A stretch of DNA of 64,000 bases from positions 62,001 to 126,000 of the forward strand of contig NZ_JRKN01000001.1 in the NCBI RefSeq assembly GCF_000763905.1, read 5' to 3'. Below are positions 45,596 through 53,415 of the stretch, piece by piece. Within the stretch, counting starts at the first letter, position 1. Every line of letters starts with the position of its first letter. The notes beneath the pieces are model-generated. The model was not told where the DNA came from and searched no databases. It saw only the letters and a list, made by a program, of their open reading frames with translations. The stretch is from Paracoccus halophilus. Lineage in GTDB: Bacteria > Pseudomonadota > Alphaproteobacteria > Rhodobacterales > Rhodobacteraceae. The position numbers and the translations under genes are program-made.

Positions 45596-46210
45596 CTAGA
45601 CGGGTGCGCCATTGCGCGCGGCAAGGCTGGCGAACAGAAAGAAATTGATCGCCACATGGGCCAGGGCGGCCGCGCCGGCCGTGCCCGAAGAGAGACGCGC
45701 CGCCATCATCGCCGGGGCCATGACGGCGGCGCCCAGAAACAGGCCCGCCACCCCGCCGGGCGCCTCGATCCCGGCCATCCCGGCGGCCGGGGCGATATGC
45801 CATGCCACGAAAAGCGCCATCGCGGGCAGGGCCGCGCGCCAGCCGCCCGGACCCGGCCGGGGCACCAGGGCGCCCCGCCAGAAGGCCTCTTCCAGAGTGC
45901 CGTTGATCGCGGCGGCCAGCGCCACGACGGCCAGCACCGACAGCGACAGCGAGGACAGGTCGCGCGAACCCGCGACGGCCGCGCCGATGACCAGCGCGGC
46001 CAGTGCCAGCAGCGCCGGGCGCGAGGGGGGCCGCAGGCGCAGCGACCAGCCGCCATTGCGCCACAACGCCGCGGCCAGCAGCAGCCAGTAGATCGCGATC
46101 GCGGCAAGTAGCCCGATCAGCGGGCGCGTGCCGATCCGGGACAGGAGGTAAAACAGCACCGCCAGCGCCGGAATCGCTGCTGCCGCGATCATGCCCAGGC
46201 GGCGGTCCAT
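45596..46210 (-). CDS. CPBP-family intramembrane metalloprotease
   Basis: A 204-residue, highly hydrophobic protein. The three ABI/CPBP motifs are present: TLEEAFWRGAL (EExxxR), LFVAWHIAPA (FxxxH) and LAHVAINFFL (HxxxN), the zinc-binding active site of this membrane protease group. Role in this operon is unknown. It starts within the stop codon of the universal stress protein gene (TGATG overlap). Confidence 0.82.
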   Translation of the reverse strand: MDRRLGMIAAAAIPALAVLFYLLSRIGTRPLIGLLAAIAIYWLLLAAALWRNGGWSLRLRPPSRPALLALAALVIGAAVAGSRDLSSLSLSVLAVVALAAAINGTLEEAFWRGALVPRPGPGGWRAALPAMALFVAWHIAPAAGMAGIEAPGGVAGLFLGAAVMAPAMMAARLSSGTAGAAALAHVAINFFLFASLAARNGAPV

Positions 46211-46665
46211 CAGGTGACTTTTTCCAGCCGTTCGCGCGAGATGTCGCCGGGAACGATGGTGATCGGGCAGGGCAGGCTGGCCATTTCGCGCATCAATCGC
46301 GTCACCAGCGGTCCCGGCCCCACATTATCGGTCGAGGCCGCAAGGACCACGACGCCGATCTCGGGGTCGTGGTTGATCTGCGCCAGAAGTTCGGCCCCCG
46401 GCTCGCCCTCGCGCACGACCAGTTCGGGCTCGACCCCGGGGCGGTCGCGCATCCATTTGGCAAAGACCTCGAAATGGGCCTCGATCCGCTCATAGGCCTC
46501 GGCGCGCATGACATCCGCCACGCCAATGCCGTGCTGGATCGAATTGGCTGGAATCACGGCCAGAACCTGGACGGCGCCGCCGGTCTTGGCGGCGCGAAGC
46601 GCCGCGTAGCGAATGGCGTTCAGGCATTCGCGTGAATCGTCCAGGACAACCAGAAATTTCCGCAT
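46210..46665 (-). CDS. Universal stress protein (UspA family)
   Basis: A 151-residue single-domain USP. MRKFLVVLDDSRECLNAIRY at the start and the nucleotide-binding style end VGPGPLVTRLMREMASLPCP (G-x2-G-x9-G-like pattern, altered) fit the family. Start ATG 46665 matches the family start; the frame is open 17 codons further. First gene of the usp-CPBP-nfu-tsaB-rimI operon; its promoter lies in the shared upstream region with the sugar transferase. Confidence 0.87.
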   Translation of the reverse strand: MRKFLVVLDDSRECLNAIRYAALRAAKTGGAVQVLAVIPANSIQHGIGVADVMRAEAYERIEAHFEVFAKWMRDRPGVEPELVVREGEPGAELLAQINHDPEIGVVVLAASTDNVGPGPLVTRLMREMASLPCPITIVPGDISRERLEKVT

Positions 46666-46872
46666 TATGAGGCACCAATAGGGTTGTTTTTGGGCAAAGA
46701 CTGGCCGAAAGGACACGGTTGCGCAAGCCTGTGACGGATTGGGGGTTGCGCGTGTTTGATTTTTGGGAGTGCTGTGTTACGGCGTAAATATTGAATTAAA
46801 TGCCACAGCGCGGGACAGAATTGTGACAATTCACCACGATTGGGACAGCGCTGATAACCGTGAGCTATCAAG

Positions 46873-46888
46873 GCTTTCGAGCGAAAGC
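46873..46888. promoter_or_regulatory. Perfect 16-base dyad in the sugar-transferase leader
   Basis: GCTTTCG-AG-CGAAAGC, arms of 7 bases, lies 42 bases before the ATG at 46931 and directly before an in-frame GTG at 46889. The surrounding 46670-46870 is AT-rich for this genome, a divergent promoter region shared with the usp operon. The dyad may be an operator or an RNA hairpin affecting translation. Confidence 0.4.
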
Positions 46889-46930
46889 GTGTCGTGGATC
46901 GCGGATGCGCCTCAGGCCGAACGCATCGGC

Positions 46931-47686
46931 ATGACCATGGGCAAGCGGGCCTTTGACATCACCTTTGCCCTGCTGCTTCTGCTGCCGCTTTCGGTGGTGA
47001 TCGTCATGGTGGCCGTGATCCTGCTGGCGACGCAGGGCAGACCGCTTTTCTATGTGGCGCCGCGCATGCGCGCCCCGGGCGAGCAGTTCAGCCTGCTGAA
47101 GTTCCGCACCATGCTGCGCGAAGAGCGCGACTCGGGCGCCACGGGCGCCCATAAGCACTGGCGCATCACCCCGGTGGGGCGGTTCCTGCGCCGCACCCGC
47201 ATCGACGAATTGCCGCAGCTGTTCAACATCCTGCGCGGCGATATGAGCTTTGTCGGACCCCGCCCGCCGCTGCGCGAATATGTCGAACGCTTTCCCATGC
47301 TCTATGCGCAGGTGCTGAAGAACCGGCCCGGCGTCACCGGCCTTGCGACGATGATCTATCACGCGCATGAGGACCGGATCATGGCGAATTGCAAGACGGC
47401 CGCCGCGACCGAGGCGGCCTATTACCGCCGCTGCCTGCCGACCAAGCTGCGCCTCGACCTCATCTATCAGCGCCGCCGCAGCCTGCGTGTCGATCTGTGG
47501 ATCATCTGCCATACGGTGATGACGGTGCTGATCCCGAACTGGCAGGGTCGCGGCCGCCGCCGCCTGCCAAGCCCGCGCATGCCTGTTCAGCCGGCCGTGT
47601 CGCGGGAACCCGCCGTCAGGCCCGAGCCTTTCGTGCCGCAGAATGCCGCGCGCGAGCCGGTCCCGGTCCGCATCGCCGCCGAATAG
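46931..47686 (+). CDS. Exopolysaccharide sugar transferase (undecaprenyl-phosphate sugar phosphotransferase, ExoY-like)
   Basis: A 251-residue bacterial sugar transferase. One N-terminal membrane helix (KRAFDITFALLLLLPLSVVI), then the conserved cytoplasmic block: APGEQFSLLKFRTMLREE, RTRIDELPQLFNILRGDMSF, VGPRPPLREYVERFP, RPGVTGLATMIY. These enzymes load the first sugar phosphate onto undecaprenyl phosphate for polysaccharide assembly. The C-terminus is a Pro/Arg-rich tail. Start is uncertain: ATG 46931 is used, but GTG 46889 or GTG 46822 in the same frame are possible; none has a good ribosome site. No other polysaccharide genes are adjacent. Confidence 0.87.
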   Translation: MTMGKRAFDITFALLLLLPLSVVIVMVAVILLATQGRPLFYVAPRMRAPGEQFSLLKFRTMLREERDSGATGAHKHWRITPVGRFLRRTRIDELPQLFNILRGDMSFVGPRPPLREYVERFPMLYAQVLKNRPGVTGLATMIYHAHEDRIMANCKTAAATEAAYYRRCLPTKLRLDLIYQRRRSLRVDLWIICHTVMTVLIPNWQGRGRRRLPSPRMPVQPAVSREPAVRPEPFVPQNAAREPVPVRIAAE

Positions 47687-47689
47687 CGC

Positions 47690-48469
47690 CTAGCCCGCGA
47701 AGGGATCGCGCGGATAGCCCACCCCCGTCAGATACAGGCCCTGAGGCGGGCAGACCGGCCCGCAGGCGGCCCGGTCATGCGCCGCCAGCGCCCGGGCCAC
47801 GCGTTCGGGCGGCCATGCGCCGGCGCCCACGCGCTCCAATGTCCCGACGATCGAGCGGACCTGATTGTGCAGGAACGACCGCGCCCGCAGGGTAAAGCGG
47901 TATTCGTGCCCGCCCGGGATCGCCCGTTCGGCGATGGTGATCTCGTCCAGCGTCTTGACCGGGCTGGCCGCCTGGCACATGGCCGAGCGGAACGTGGTGA
48001 AATCGTGCCGCCCGATCAGATGCGCGGCACCGCGCCGCATGGCCTCGATCGCCAGCGGATTGCGCACCTGCCAGACGCGGTACCGCGCATGGGTGACCGG
48101 CGCCCTGCGCGCGATCAGCCGGAACAGATAGCGCCGCTCAAGGGCCGAGAAACGGGCATGGAAACCCTCGTCCACCCGTGCCGCCGCCAGAATCGCGACC
48201 GGGTCGGGTTTCAGATGCCAGTTCAGCGCCTCGGCCAGGCGGAAAGGGTCCCAGTCGCGCGCCAGATCGGCATGGGCGACCTGTCCCGTGGCATGGACGC
48301 CGGCATCGGTGCGCCCGGCGGCGGCAATGCGCGCGCCCTCCCTGAAGCCGGGGTCCAGACGCGCCAGCGCGGCCTCGATGGCGCCCTGCACGCTGGGCTG
48401 ATCGGCTTGCGCCTGCCAGCCGGCAAAGGGCGTGCCGTCATATTCGATCAACAGGGCGAAACGGGGCAT
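47690..48469 (-). CDS. truA: tRNA pseudouridine(38-40) synthase
   Basis: A 259-residue enzyme. Start ATG 48469 ([19 protein letters not shown]). The catalytic Asp lies in [18 protein letters not shown]; further TruA stretches are [12 protein letters not shown] and [18 protein letters not shown]. It makes pseudouridine at positions 38-40 of tRNA anticodon arms. It sits 2 bases after the XpaC-family gene and is convergent to the sugar transferase with only 3 bases between the stops. Confidence 0.95.
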   Translation of the reverse strand: MPRFALLIEYDGTPFAGWQAQADQPSVQGAIEAALARLDPGFREGARIAAAGRTDAGVHATGQVAHADLARDWDPFRLAEALNWHLKPDPVAILAAARVDEGFHARFSALERRYLFRLIARRAPVTHARYRVWQVRNPLAIEAMRRGAAHLIGRHDFTTFRSAMCQAASPVKTLDEITIAERAIPGGHEYRFTLRARSFLHNQVRSIVGTLERVGAGAWPPERVARALAAHDRAACGPVCPPQGLYLTGVGYPRDPFAG

Positions 48470-48471
48470 CT

Positions 48472-49443
48472 CTAGCGCTGCTGCTTTTCGCCCTCGCGCG
48501 GGATCAGCAGGTCGTCCAGCGTCATCGAGGCGCCGGATTTGCCCAGCTCCGCCGTGGCCGCGGGTCGCACCCCTTCGCGCGCGAGCCGGTCGCGCAGCAC
48601 CTCGATTTCGATATTCAGGTCGGCGCGACCGCCCTCGATAAGCTTGCGGCTGCGGGCGGCGAATTCGGTTTCCAGATCGCGCAGCAGGTTTTCGTAATCG
48701 GCGCGCGCGCGCGCGTCGCGGGTCTGGGTGTAGAGATCGGCGAACTTGACCGTCGCATCGCGCGCGCCCTGCAGGTAGACGCCCAGATAGCGGCGCAGCG
48801 CGGCGATATCGCCGGGATCCTGCTCGACGCGGGTGAACAGCTCGCGCGCGGTGGCGGCGAACATGGCGACATGGGCCTCGAGCCGGCGGTCGCCGGTGCG
48901 CAGGATGGCGTCCTGCATGGCCTGCAGGTGCTCCTCGCCCTCGGCGACGATGCGTTGGGCGCGATCCTGCTGGAACGTGTCGATGCCCTCCATCCCCTTG
49001 TCGCGCATCGGGTCGGCGCCAAAGGCCAGCCAATGCAGCACTGCGCCCGCGACGCCGATGATGCCGGCGCCGATCTCCGCCCCCGGCACATAGGCGCCGA
49101 TCGCCAGGCCCAGGCCGGTCAGGATGCCGCCGAACAGCTTGCGCGGGATCGCCGGGCGGCGGGCGACGCGGCGCGCGTCATAGGCGGCCTCGGCCTGCAG
49201 CCCCTCGCGCGTCATCCACATGCCCGAGGCAATGGTGCCAAAGGCCGCAAGATGCGTGGCCAGCCCCATCGGATCCTGCCAGAAGGCACTGATCAGGAAC
49301 GGGATCGCCATGATCGTGACCCAGCGGGTCCGCGATTCCAGCGGGTGCCGCGCCTCGCCGGGCCGCGCACGCGGGGCGGGGCCTGCGCCGGACCCCTCGG
49401 CCCGGCCCTGCGGCGAATGGCGGCCACCGAAACGCTTTGCCAT
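48472..49443 (-). CDS. XpaC-family (5-bromo-4-chloroindolyl phosphate hydrolysis) protein
   Basis: A 323-residue protein. Start ATG 49443 ([13 protein letters not shown]). A basic, proline-rich N-terminus is followed by three or four membrane helices ([34 protein letters not shown]) and a long charged helical C-terminal half ([40 protein letters not shown]) that fits the XpaC family. Function of the family is unclear; it often neighbours TelA-like tellurite resistance genes, but none is here. The micro-ORF at 49454-49537 precedes it by 10 bases. Confidence 0.78.
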   Translation of the reverse strand: MAKRFGGRHSPQGRAEGSGAGPAPRARPGEARHPLESRTRWVTIMAIPFLISAFWQDPMGLATHLAAFGTIASGMWMTREGLQAEAAYDARRVARRPAIPRKLFGGILTGLGLAIGAYVPGAEIGAGIIGVAGAVLHWLAFGADPMRDKGMEGIDTFQQDRAQRIVAEGEEHLQAMQDAILRTGDRRLEAHVAMFAATARELFTRVEQDPGDIAALRRYLGVYLQGARDATVKFADLYTQTRDARARADYENLLRDLETEFAARSRKLIEGGRADLNIEIEVLRDRLAREGVRPAATAELGKSGASMTLDDLLIPREGEKQQR

Positions 49444-49453
49444 GCCGCCCCCC

Positions 49454-49537
49454 TCAGCCCGCGCCCAGGAATGCGGCATAGAGCGTGAGGCCCATCAACA
49501 GAAAGAAGGACAATCGCTTCGTCGCTCGTGGGGACAT
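49454..49537 (-). CDS. 27-residue membrane micro-protein
   Basis: MSPRATKRLSFFLLMGLTLY followed by AAFLGAG and a stop: a short basic start and a single hydrophobic helix. It has a strong ribosome site (AAAGGAAA, 6 bases before ATG 49537) and lies just upstream of the XpaC-family gene, with 10 bases between. It is too short for ordinary gene finders. The strong site, operon position and clean membrane-helix composition support it; no homologue is known to me. Confidence 0.5.
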   Translation of the reverse strand: MSPRATKRLSFFLLMGLTLYAAFLGAG

Positions 49538-49661
49538 GGGTTTCCTTTCAGCCGTCCGGTTCAGGATATAGGACGCGCCCGCCGGCGAGGAAAGGGCCGG
49601 CGGTTCCGCGCCCCGGAAATGCCATCTTGTCCCGCCTCATGGCCGGGGATAAGGCAGGCCC

Positions 49662-51038
49662 ATGAGCATTGCATATTATGGCCCCCATCTGCGCGCCACG
49701 CTGGCGCTTGGCCTGCCGCTGGTCGGCAGCCATCTGGCGCGCATGGCCATCGGCGTGACCGATACCGTCATGCTGGGCTGGTACGGGGTCGAGGAACTGG
49801 CGGCGCTGGTCATCGCCACCTCGCTCTTTCAGATCCTGTTCTTCCTGGGCATGGGCTTCGGCATCGGCGTGATGGGCCTGATCGCCGCCGCCATTGCCCG
49901 CGGCGACGAGGTGATCGTGCGCCGCTCGACCCGGATGGCGCTGTGGCTGTCGGGGATCTTCGCCTTGCTGGTCATGCCGCTCATGTGGTTTTCCGAGCCG
50001 CTGCTGCTGGCCATCGGACAGGAGCCCGCGGTGGCGGCGCTGGCGCAGGATTACCTGCGCCTCGCGGGCTGGAGCCTCGTGGCGGTGCTGGGCGGGCTGA
50101 CGCTGAACAGCTATCTGGCGGCGATGGAGCGCACGCAGGTCGTGCTGTGGGTGACCCTGGCCGGGCTGCCGGTCAACGCCGCGCTGAACTGGATGCTGAT
50201 CTTTGGCAATCTGGGCGCGCCCGAACTGGGCGTCCGCGGCGCGGCGATCGCATCGCTTACGGTCCAGACCCTGCAATTGCTGCTGCTGATCGGATATTCG
50301 GCCTGGCTGCCGATGGCGCGCAAATACGACCTGTTCCAGCGCTTCTGGCGTCCGGACTGGGCGGAACTGCGCGCCGTCTTCCGGCTGGGCATGCCCATCG
50401 GCCTGACCCTGGTGGCCGAGGGCGGGCTGTTCGCCGCCTCGAACGTGATGATGGGCTGGATCGGCACCCGGGAACTGGCGGCGCACGGGATCGCGCTGCA
50501 GATCACCTCGCTTGCCTTCATGCTGCATCTGGGCATCGCGAATGCGGCAACGATCCGCGTCGGCCAGGCCAAGGGTCGCGGCGACGCGGTCTGGATGCGC
50601 GATGCCGCGATCACCGTCACCGCGATTTCGCTGCTGATCGCGGTCTTCGCGATCCTGACCTTCATCCTGTTCCCGCACTTCCTCGTCGGGCTTTATCTGG
50701 ATGCCAGCGACCCGGAAACCCCGGTGCTGATCGGCATCGGCGCCGGGCTGATGTTCTATGCGGCGCTGTTTCAGCTGACCGATGCGATGCAGGTGGTGGG
50801 TCTGGGCCTGCTGCGCGGCGCGCATGACACGCGCATGCCCATGGTCATTGCGGTGATCAGCTACTGGCTGATCGGCATGCCGGTCGCCTACGGTCTGGCC
50901 TTCGTGGCCGGGATCGGGCCGGCGGGTCTGTGGCTGGGTCTGGTCGCCGGGCTGACGCTGGCCGCGATCCTGCTGATGCAACGCTTCTGGACCGGGCTGG
51001 CGCGCGGGGACTGGACCCGCGACACGCGGCCGGTCTAG
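49662..51038 (+). CDS. MATE-family multidrug/toxin exporter (NorM-like)
   Basis: A 458-residue inner-membrane protein with twelve helices in two halves. MATE features: GLPLVGSHLARMAIGVTDTV near the N-terminus, AALVIATSLFQILFFLGMGF, and in the second half GMPIGLTLVAEGGLFAASNV. These carriers export cationic compounds by H+ or Na+ exchange. Start ATG 49662. A stand-alone Lrp sensor-domain gene follows after 30 bases and may be co-transcribed. Confidence 0.93.
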   Translation: MSIAYYGPHLRATLALGLPLVGSHLARMAIGVTDTVMLGWYGVEELAALVIATSLFQILFFLGMGFGIGVMGLIAAAIARGDEVIVRRSTRMALWLSGIFALLVMPLMWFSEPLLLAIGQEPAVAALAQDYLRLAGWSLVAVLGGLTLNSYLAAMERTQVVLWVTLAGLPVNAALNWMLIFGNLGAPELGVRGAAIASLTVQTLQLLLLIGYSAWLPMARKYDLFQRFWRPDWAELRAVFRLGMPIGLTLVAEGGLFAASNVMMGWIGTRELAAHGIALQITSLAFMLHLGIANAATIRVGQAKGRGDAVWMRDAAITVTAISLLIAVFAILTFILFPHFLVGLYLDASDPETPVLIGIGAGLMFYAALFQLTDAMQVVGLGLLRGAHDTRMPMVIAVISYWLIGMPVAYGLAFVAGIGPAGLWLGLVAGLTLAAILLMQRFWTGLARGDWTRDTRPV

Positions 51039-51068
51039 GCTGGCCACGCCAGAGGTCAGGAGGCATTC

Positions 51069-51305
51069 ATGCGCCCGGTTTTCGTCCAGTTCCGTTGCAT
51101 CCCCGGCAAGACCTACGAGGTCGCCGACGCGATCTACGATCGCGAAATCGTCAGCGAGCTTTATTCCACCTCGGGCGATTACGACCTGATCGCCAAGATC
51201 TACATCCCCGAGGATCGGGATGTCGGCCATTACCTCTCGGAAAACCTGTTCGACATCCCCGGCATCAGCCGGACGCTCACCACCATGACCTTCAAGGCCT
51301 TCTAG
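51069..51305 (+). CDS. Stand-alone Lrp/AsnC ligand-binding (RAM) domain protein
   Basis: A 78-residue protein that is only the C-terminal effector domain of Lrp/AsnC regulators: RPVFVQFRCIPGKTYEVADA, TSGDYDLIAKIYIPED and a closing ISRTLTTMTFKAF strand. There is no helix-turn-helix. Such stand-alone domains bind amino acids and may mix into oligomers of full-length Lrp proteins. It lies between the MATE exporter and a HisC-like aminotransferase gene (10 bases downstream), with a full-length Lrp regulator encoded nearby. Confidence 0.87.
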   Translation: MRPVFVQFRCIPGKTYEVADAIYDREIVSELYSTSGDYDLIAKIYIPEDRDVGHYLSENLFDIPGISRTLTTMTFKAF

Positions 51306-51315
51306 GATACGCGCG

Positions 51316-52419
51316 ATGACCCGCCTTCGCTTCGCTCCGATCGCGGCCGCACTGCCCGCGACCGTTCCCTTCGTCGGTCCCGAGGCGCTGGAAAGGCAAA
51401 GCGGCGCCCCCTTCCGTGGCCGGCTCGGCGCCAATGAGAACGGCTTCGGCCCCTCGCCCCGCGCGGTCGAGGCCATGGCACAGGCGGCGGCCGAGGCCTG
51501 GAAATACGGCGATTCCGACAGCCACGAGCTGCGCGGCGCGCTGAGCGCCCTTCATCGCATCCGCCCCGAAAACATCATGCCTGGCGAAGGGATCGACGGC
51601 CTGCTGGGGCTCCTGGTGCGGCTGACGGTGGCGCCGGGCGAAACCGTGGTAACCTCGGACGGGGCCTATCCGACCTTCAACTATCACGTCGCGGGCTTTG
51701 GCGGCCGCCTGCACAAGGTGCCCTATCGCGACGATGCCGAGGACCCGACCGCCCTGATCGCCGCCGCGCATGACCGGCAGGCCCGGCTGGTCTATCTGGC
51801 CAATCCGGACAACCCGATGGGCAGCTGGCATTCGGGACGGCGCATCGCGGCCATGCTGGACGAATTGCCCGGAACCAGCCTGCTGGTCCTGGATGAGGCC
51901 TATGCCGAATTCGCCCCCGATGACGCCATCCCGGAAATCGCCGCCGAGGATCCGCGCGTGATCCGCCTGCGCACCTTTTCCAAGGCTTACGGCCTGGCGG
52001 GGGCGCGTGTCGGATATGCCATCGGCCCGGCCGCGCTGATCGCGGGGTTCGATCGCATCCGCAACCATTTCGGCATCAGCCGGATCTCGCAGGCCGGGGC
52101 ACTGGCCGCGCTGCAGGACCGGGACTGGCTGGAACAGATTCGCAACCAGGTCGCCGCAGCGCGCATCCGCATTGCCGCGATCGCCACGGAAAACGGCCTT
52201 GCCGCCTTGCCCTCGGCCGCGAATTTCGTCGCCATCGATTGCGGCCGGGACGGCGCTTTCGCCCGTGCCCTGCTGGATGCGCTGGCGCGGGACGGCATCT
52301 TCGTGCGCATGCCAGGCGTGGCCCCGATGGATCGCTGCATCCGCGTCTCATGCGGCCCGCAAGCCGAACTCGACGCCTTCGCCGAGGCGCTGCCAAAGGC
52401 GCTGCAAAGCCTCGGCTGA
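51316..52419 (+). CDS. HisC-like pyridoxal-phosphate aminotransferase
   Basis: A 367-residue fold-type I aminotransferase of the class II (HisC) branch. Seen: GRLGANENGFGPSPRAVEAM, YPTFNYHVAGFGG, LANPDNPMGSWHS (Asn/Pro motif), LLVLDEAYAEFAPDDA and the PLP lysine in RTFSKAYGLAGARVGYA. It may be histidinol-phosphate, aromatic or another aminotransferase; its place outside a his operon, beside an amino-acid sensor domain and a MATE exporter, leaves the substrate open. Starts 10 bases after the sensor gene. Confidence 0.88.
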   Translation: MTRLRFAPIAAALPATVPFVGPEALERQSGAPFRGRLGANENGFGPSPRAVEAMAQAAAEAWKYGDSDSHELRGALSALHRIRPENIMPGEGIDGLLGLLVRLTVAPGETVVTSDGAYPTFNYHVAGFGGRLHKVPYRDDAEDPTALIAAAHDRQARLVYLANPDNPMGSWHSGRRIAAMLDELPGTSLLVLDEAYAEFAPDDAIPEIAAEDPRVIRLRTFSKAYGLAGARVGYAIGPAALIAGFDRIRNHFGISRISQAGALAALQDRDWLEQIRNQVAAARIRIAAIATENGLAALPSAANFVAIDCGRDGAFARALLDALARDGIFVRMPGVAPMDRCIRVSCGPQAELDAFAEALPKALQSLG

Positions 52420-52479
52420 CCGCGCCCCGGTCCTTCTTCTTCATCCAAATATCCATGCGGCAGTGCCGCCGGGCGCAGG

Positions 52480-52962
52480 TCACGCCAGGGGCAGCACCGT
52501 CGTCGCCTTCAGCTCCTCCATCGACAGCAGCGCGGTGACGTTATGGATCTTCACCTCGGAGATCAGCGCCTGATAGAAGCGGTCATAGGCGCGGGCATTG
52601 GCGACCCGCACCTTCAGGATATAGTCGATATCGCCGGCCAGCCGATGCGCCTCCAGAACTTCGGGGCGGGCGCGCACGGCGGCCAGAAACCGCCGCGCCC
52701 AGTCGGGGTCGTGCTCGCTGGTGCGGATCAGGACAAAGAAACAGGCATCCAGCCCCAGTGCATCGGGGTCCAGCAGCGCCACCTGCGCGCGGATCACCCC
52801 GGCCTCGCGCAGCTTGCGAATCCGGTTCCAGACAGGCGTCTTCGAGGCCCCGACTCGCGCCGCGATATCGTCCAGCGACAGGGTCGCGTCGCCCTGCAGC
52901 AGGGACAGGATTTTCCGGTCTGTCTCGTCCAGCCGGATCGGAGTTTGTCGGTCAGCGCTCAT
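52480..52962 (-). CDS. Lrp/AsnC-family transcriptional regulator
   Basis: A 160-residue regulator. Start ATG 52962 (MSADRQTPIRLDETDRKIL). Helix-turn-helix at residues 20-55 (LSLDDIAARVGASKTPVWNR), then the effector domain (VLEAHRLAGDIDYILKVRVA). It is divergent from the sulfate-assimilation operon across a 123-base region, the common layout in Rhodobacterales, so it probably controls sulfur or cysteine genes. Confidence 0.92.
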   Translation of the reverse strand: MSADRQTPIRLDETDRKILSLLQGDATLSLDDIAARVGASKTPVWNRIRKLREAGVIRAQVALLDPDALGLDACFFVLIRTSEHDPDWARRFLAAVRARPEVLEAHRLAGDIDYILKVRVANARAYDRFYQALISEVKIHNVTALLSMEELKATTVLPLA

Positions 52963-53020
52963 TTGAAAATATGATCCTGTTCGCGGGGCATTCCCTTGGG
53001 ACATGTTTCTTATTTTTTTG

Positions 53021-53040
53021 CCCCACTCGTCAATATGGGG
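53021..53040. promoter_or_regulatory. Candidate operator/promoter region of the sulfate-assimilation operon
   Basis: CCCCA-N10-TGGGG, flanked by T-runs, then a -10-like TATATT at 53051. It is in the divergent region between the Lrp regulator and the DUF2849 gene, 45 bases before the latter. Binding by the Lrp protein is an inference from position. Confidence 0.35.
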
Positions 53041-53085
53041 GATTTTTTCCTATATTCGGCGCAAGCAAATCGAAAGGCAAAGGCC

Positions 53086-53415
53086 ATGTCCAAGGGCTTC
53101 ACCCCATCTCCGGCGACCCCCGGCGTCATTACCGCGAACGATCTGCGCATGGGGCATTGCGTCTGGATGCGCGATGACAGCTGGACCGCCGATCCGAGCC
53201 AGGCCGAGCTTTACGAGGATCAGGCCATCGCCGAACTGGCGCTGCTCAACGCCATTTCGCAGGCTGGCACCGTGGTGGGGCCCTATCTGGTCGAGGCCCG
53301 TCGCGGCGCCGATGGCCGCCCCGAGCCGACGCATTTCCGCGAGGAATTCCGCCGCACCGGCCCGACCAACTATACCGACGATCAGCAAGCCGAATTCGAG
53401 GCCAGCCATGTTTGA
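53086..53415 (+). CDS. DUF2849 domain protein of the sulfate-assimilation operon
   Basis: A 109-residue protein from ATG 53086 (MSKGFTPSPATPG). The DUF2849 core is TANDLRMGHCVWMRDDSWTA then YEDQAIAELALLNAISQAG. It is regularly found as the first gene before the nitrite/sulfite reductase in alphaproteobacteria, and may help siroheme-enzyme function; its biochemistry is unknown. It overlaps the reductase gene by 8 bases. Confidence 0.87.
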   Translation: MSKGFTPSPATPGVITANDLRMGHCVWMRDDSWTADPSQAELYEDQAIAELALLNAISQAGTVVGPYLVEARRGADGRPEPTHFREEFRRTGPTNYTDDQQAEFEASHV

